DNA from: an uncultured Ruminococcus sp.
Lineage (GTDB): Bacteria; Bacillota; Clostridia; Oscillospirales; Ruminococcaceae
NCBI GenBank assembly: GCA_946188175.1
Contig: CAMHUJ010000086.1
Location: 1 to 7,099, forward strand
DNA: 7,099 nt
Direction of reading: 5' to 3'
A program made the position numbers and the translations under genes. This document shows, one piece after another, positions 6,032-7,099 of the stretch. Position 1 is the first letter of the stretch, and every line of letters starts with the position of its first letter. The notes under the pieces are model-generated. The model saw only the letters and a list, made by a program, of their open reading frames with translations, was not told the DNA's origin and searched no databases.

Positions 6032-6050
6032 CGAACCGGTATCCGGTTCG
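6032..6050 (+). repeat. perfect inverted repeat in the leader of the small membrane protein gene
   Basis: CGAACCGG (6032-6039) and CCGGTTCG (6043-6050) are perfect complements around a 3-nt TAT centre. As RNA this is a GC-rich hairpin ending 12 nt before the AGGAGG site at 6063-6068; as DNA it is a 19-bp dyad. It is not followed by a T-run, so it is not a terminator. It could be an operator, a leader hairpin that stabilises the mRNA, or a translation control element. Confidence 0.6.
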
Positions 6051-6076
6051 TCCGATCAGAACAGGAGGAAAACAAA

Positions 6077-6241
6077 ATGGGATTTTATATCATGATACTG
6101 TCGTTTATCCTTGGTATTATTTTTCTTGTAACGGGATTCTCACGCAAACGGGAACGGCAAAGCAAGCTGCTGAACGGAATCACCAAACTGTCCGGCATCG
6201 GACTTGTCCTGTTTGCCGTCTGGCTCGGCTTCCCGAAATAA
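6077..6241 (+). CDS. small two-helix membrane protein, unknown function
   Basis: The 54-residue protein starts at the ATG at 6077-6079, chosen because a perfect AGGAGG lies 8 nt upstream (6063-6068). An in-frame upstream extension to 5969 has no such site and would run through the leader hairpin. Residues about 3-21 (FYIMILSFILGIIFLVTGF) form one hydrophobic helix. A very basic loop follows (SRKRERQSK, 22-30), then a second helix (about 36-51). The positive loop should face the cytosol, putting both ends outside. There are no Cys residues and no signal peptidase site, and I do not recognise a family. It is the only plus-strand gene here and has its own promoter, leader hairpin and terminator, so it is a single-gene unit. 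Two-helix small membrane proteins often modulate larger membrane complexes, but nothing here shows a partner. Confidence 0.8.
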   Translation: MGFYIMILSFILGIIFLVTGFSRKRERQSKLLNGITKLSGIGLVLFAVWLGFPK

Positions 6242-6276
6242 TCCCCCGTATCAAAAATCCCCTGTGCTATAATCAG

Positions 6277-6327
6277 AAAGCAATCCCCTGCGGTGCAGCT
6301 TACGCATCGCAAAGGGATTGCTTTTTT
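6277..6327 (+). terminator. intrinsic terminator between convergent genes
   Basis: AAAGCAATCCC (6277-6287) pairs perfectly with GGGATTGCTTT (6314-6324). Inside it GCGGTGC (6290-6296) pairs with GCATCGC (6304-6310) with one G-U, leaving a 7-nt loop. A TTTTTT tract (6322-6327) follows on the plus strand, terminating the 54-residue gene. On the minus strand the hairpin is followed by the less U-rich TTTCTGATTAT. It may therefore also serve the dockerin gene, whose stop is 8 bp beyond the T tract. Confidence 0.88.
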
Positions 6328-6334
6328 ATGGTAT

Positions 6335-7099
6335 TCAGGATGCCTGCGCGTTTCCGCCAAGCAGCTCTTCCCATGCAGCGTTTCCGCCGGAGAGCGTATT
6401 GCTGACATAATAGAGCAGAATCGCCTGCGCGTCCTCGACGGAAACCGCCCCGTCACCGTTGACATCGCCTGCACGTTTCTGTGCCTCCGTCAGACCGCTT
6501 TCCAGACCGCTGATCGCATTGACATATTCCAGCAGCGCAAGCTGTGCATCCTCGACGCCGACCGCGCCGTCATGGTTCAGATCGCCGCGCAGATATGCCT
6601 GTTCGGGCGGCGCTGTTTCACGGGTTACAGTTGTTGTTTCTGCGGTGGTTATCGTAGTCGCGGCGGTCGTTTTCTTCTCGCCCATCATCTTGATATATCC
6701 GTTATAGATTCCCCTTGTGAAGACATAGGTCATTTGCAGCTTTCCCGCATCATCGCGTGCCGAGTTGATAAACATGTCGCTGACAATGCCGTCATCCACA
6801 TAGGACAGACCGATCGGATAAATCTCACCCGGCTCTGCATGCTCCGGAACGATAAAATCAATCGTGAATAAGCTGCCTCTGTTCAGCTTGATGTCCTGAT
6901 CTGAATATGCATAAAATGCAAGCTGTCCCTCTTCGACCATTGCAGAGCCGGTCGTGAAGTCCGCCAGACTTTTGCCTGCGTTGATGCATTCGCCGTTCTG
7001 ATTTTTCCTGATTTTCAGCCGGGTATCATAGAAAACGTGAAACTTTATGTGGCTGACAGCCTCCGTCGCACCGACGATGCTGAAATATACCCGCTGCAC
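6335..7099 (-). CDS. secreted cohesin-like plus type I dockerin protein, C-terminal part (partial)
   Basis: The reading frame enters from the right edge, so the N-terminus, including any signal peptide or catalytic domain, is missing; 254 residues are visible. Residues 1 to about 138 have the cohesin-like pattern: a first strand, HIKFHVFYDTRLKI (17-30), a hydrophobic GQLAFYAYSD (58-67), GSLFTIDFIVPEHAEPGEIYP (75-95, close to the cohesin F.V....PG.YP signature), and a last strand ending in the FTRGIYNGYIKM segment (127-138). A Thr-rich linker (144-162) follows. The type I dockerin (about 170-235) has two calcium loops, DLNHDGAVGVED (173-184) and DVNGDGAVSVED (212-223), with D-x-N-x-D and the closing D all intact. 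Each loop is followed by a helix, and a short tail with a Trp ends the protein. Dockerins bind cohesins of scaffoldins in cellulosome-like or amylosome-like complexes outside the cell. The dockerin assignment is secure; the cohesin assignment is moderate. Confidence 0.87.
   Translation of the reverse strand: MQRVYFSIVGATEAVSHIKFHVFYDTRLKIRKNQNGECINAGKSLADFTTGSAMVEEGQLAFYAYSDQDIKLNRGSLFTIDFIVPEHAEPGEIYPIGLSYVDDGIVSDMFINSARDDAGKLQMTYVFTRGIYNGYIKMMGEKKTTAATTITTAETTTVTRETAPPEQAYLRGDLNHDGAVGVEDAQLALLEYVNAISGLESGLTEAQKRAGDVNGDGAVSVEDAQAILLYYVSNTLSGGNAAWEELLGGNAQAS

Larger units (their letters stand above)
5711..6076. other. divergent regulatory region between the deoB operon and the small membrane protein gene
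   Basis: These 366 bp separate two divergently transcribed units. From left to right they hold the deoB leader and promoter (to 5786), about 130 bp with no strong feature (5787-5920), a pair of TGTCAC direct repeats (5924-5940), a plus-strand extended -10 promoter (5970-5978) and a perfect hairpin or dyad (6032-6050) before the ribosome binding site of the 54-residue gene. A plus-strand frame across 5725-6006 has no ribosome binding site and crosses the deoB promoter, so it is not taken as a gene. Confidence 0.6.

Noticed and set aside
6293..6871. 192-codon plus-strand open frame
   Set aside because: It begins inside the terminator hairpin and is antisense to the dockerin/cohesin gene, whose calcium-loop motifs fix the true strand.
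1..7099. CRISPR array, transposase, phage, toxin-antitoxin, tRNA/rRNA or large riboswitch
   Set aside because: No regularly spaced repeats, no mobile-element protein, no cloverleaf or rRNA-like stretch, and no leader large or conserved enough to call a riboswitch.

Overview
The window looks like a chromosomal segment of a moderately GC-rich Clostridia bacterium. A Ruminococcus-like member of the Oscillospiraceae is the best guess. This rests on the cohesin-plus-dockerin surface protein at the right edge with its Thr-rich linker, the AAAGGAGC-type ribosome binding sites, the TTGCTT/TATAAT-type promoters and the family content. No rRNA, tRNA, CRISPR array, insertion sequence or phage gene is visible.

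Layout, right to left, because nearly everything is on the minus strand. At the right edge (6335-7099) is the C-terminal part of a secreted protein with a cohesin-like domain, a Thr-rich linker and a type I dockerin. A hairpin terminator (6277-6327) separates it from the only plus-strand gene, a 54-residue two-helix membrane protein (6077-6241). That gene has its own extended -10 promoter, a perfect inverted repeat in its leader and a pair of direct repeats upstream. Back-to-back with it, a strong promoter (5758-5786, minus strand) starts a tightly packed run of six genes: deoB (phosphopentomutase), a DUF4375/DMP19-like protein, a GrpB-GNAT fusion, a flavodoxin-family protein with a four-cysteine Fe-S-type motif, an antibiotic-biosynthesis-monooxygenase-fold protein and a flavin reductase family protein. 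Gaps in this run are 3-18 bp. No terminator is seen inside it, and a perfect 13-bp hairpin with a U-rich tail (1512-1553) closes it.

To the left, a second well-formed promoter (1319-1347) drives a membrane-anchored phosphodiester glycosidase-family protein (229-1254). It is followed after 18 bp by the start of a second gene (1-210, cut by the window edge), whose N-terminus is disordered and carries two Lys/Arg-rich repeats.

The six-gene run probably behaves as one operon. Its first gene is nucleoside salvage, and its last three genes form a small flavin/redox set (Isf-like flavodoxin, ABM protein, flavin reductase) that could share electrons or substrates. That functional link is inference. 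The most unusual items are the GrpB-GNAT single-chain fusion, the cohesin and dockerin on one polypeptide, and the small membrane protein with its decorated regulatory region. I did not find clear evidence of an entirely new defence or mobile system here.
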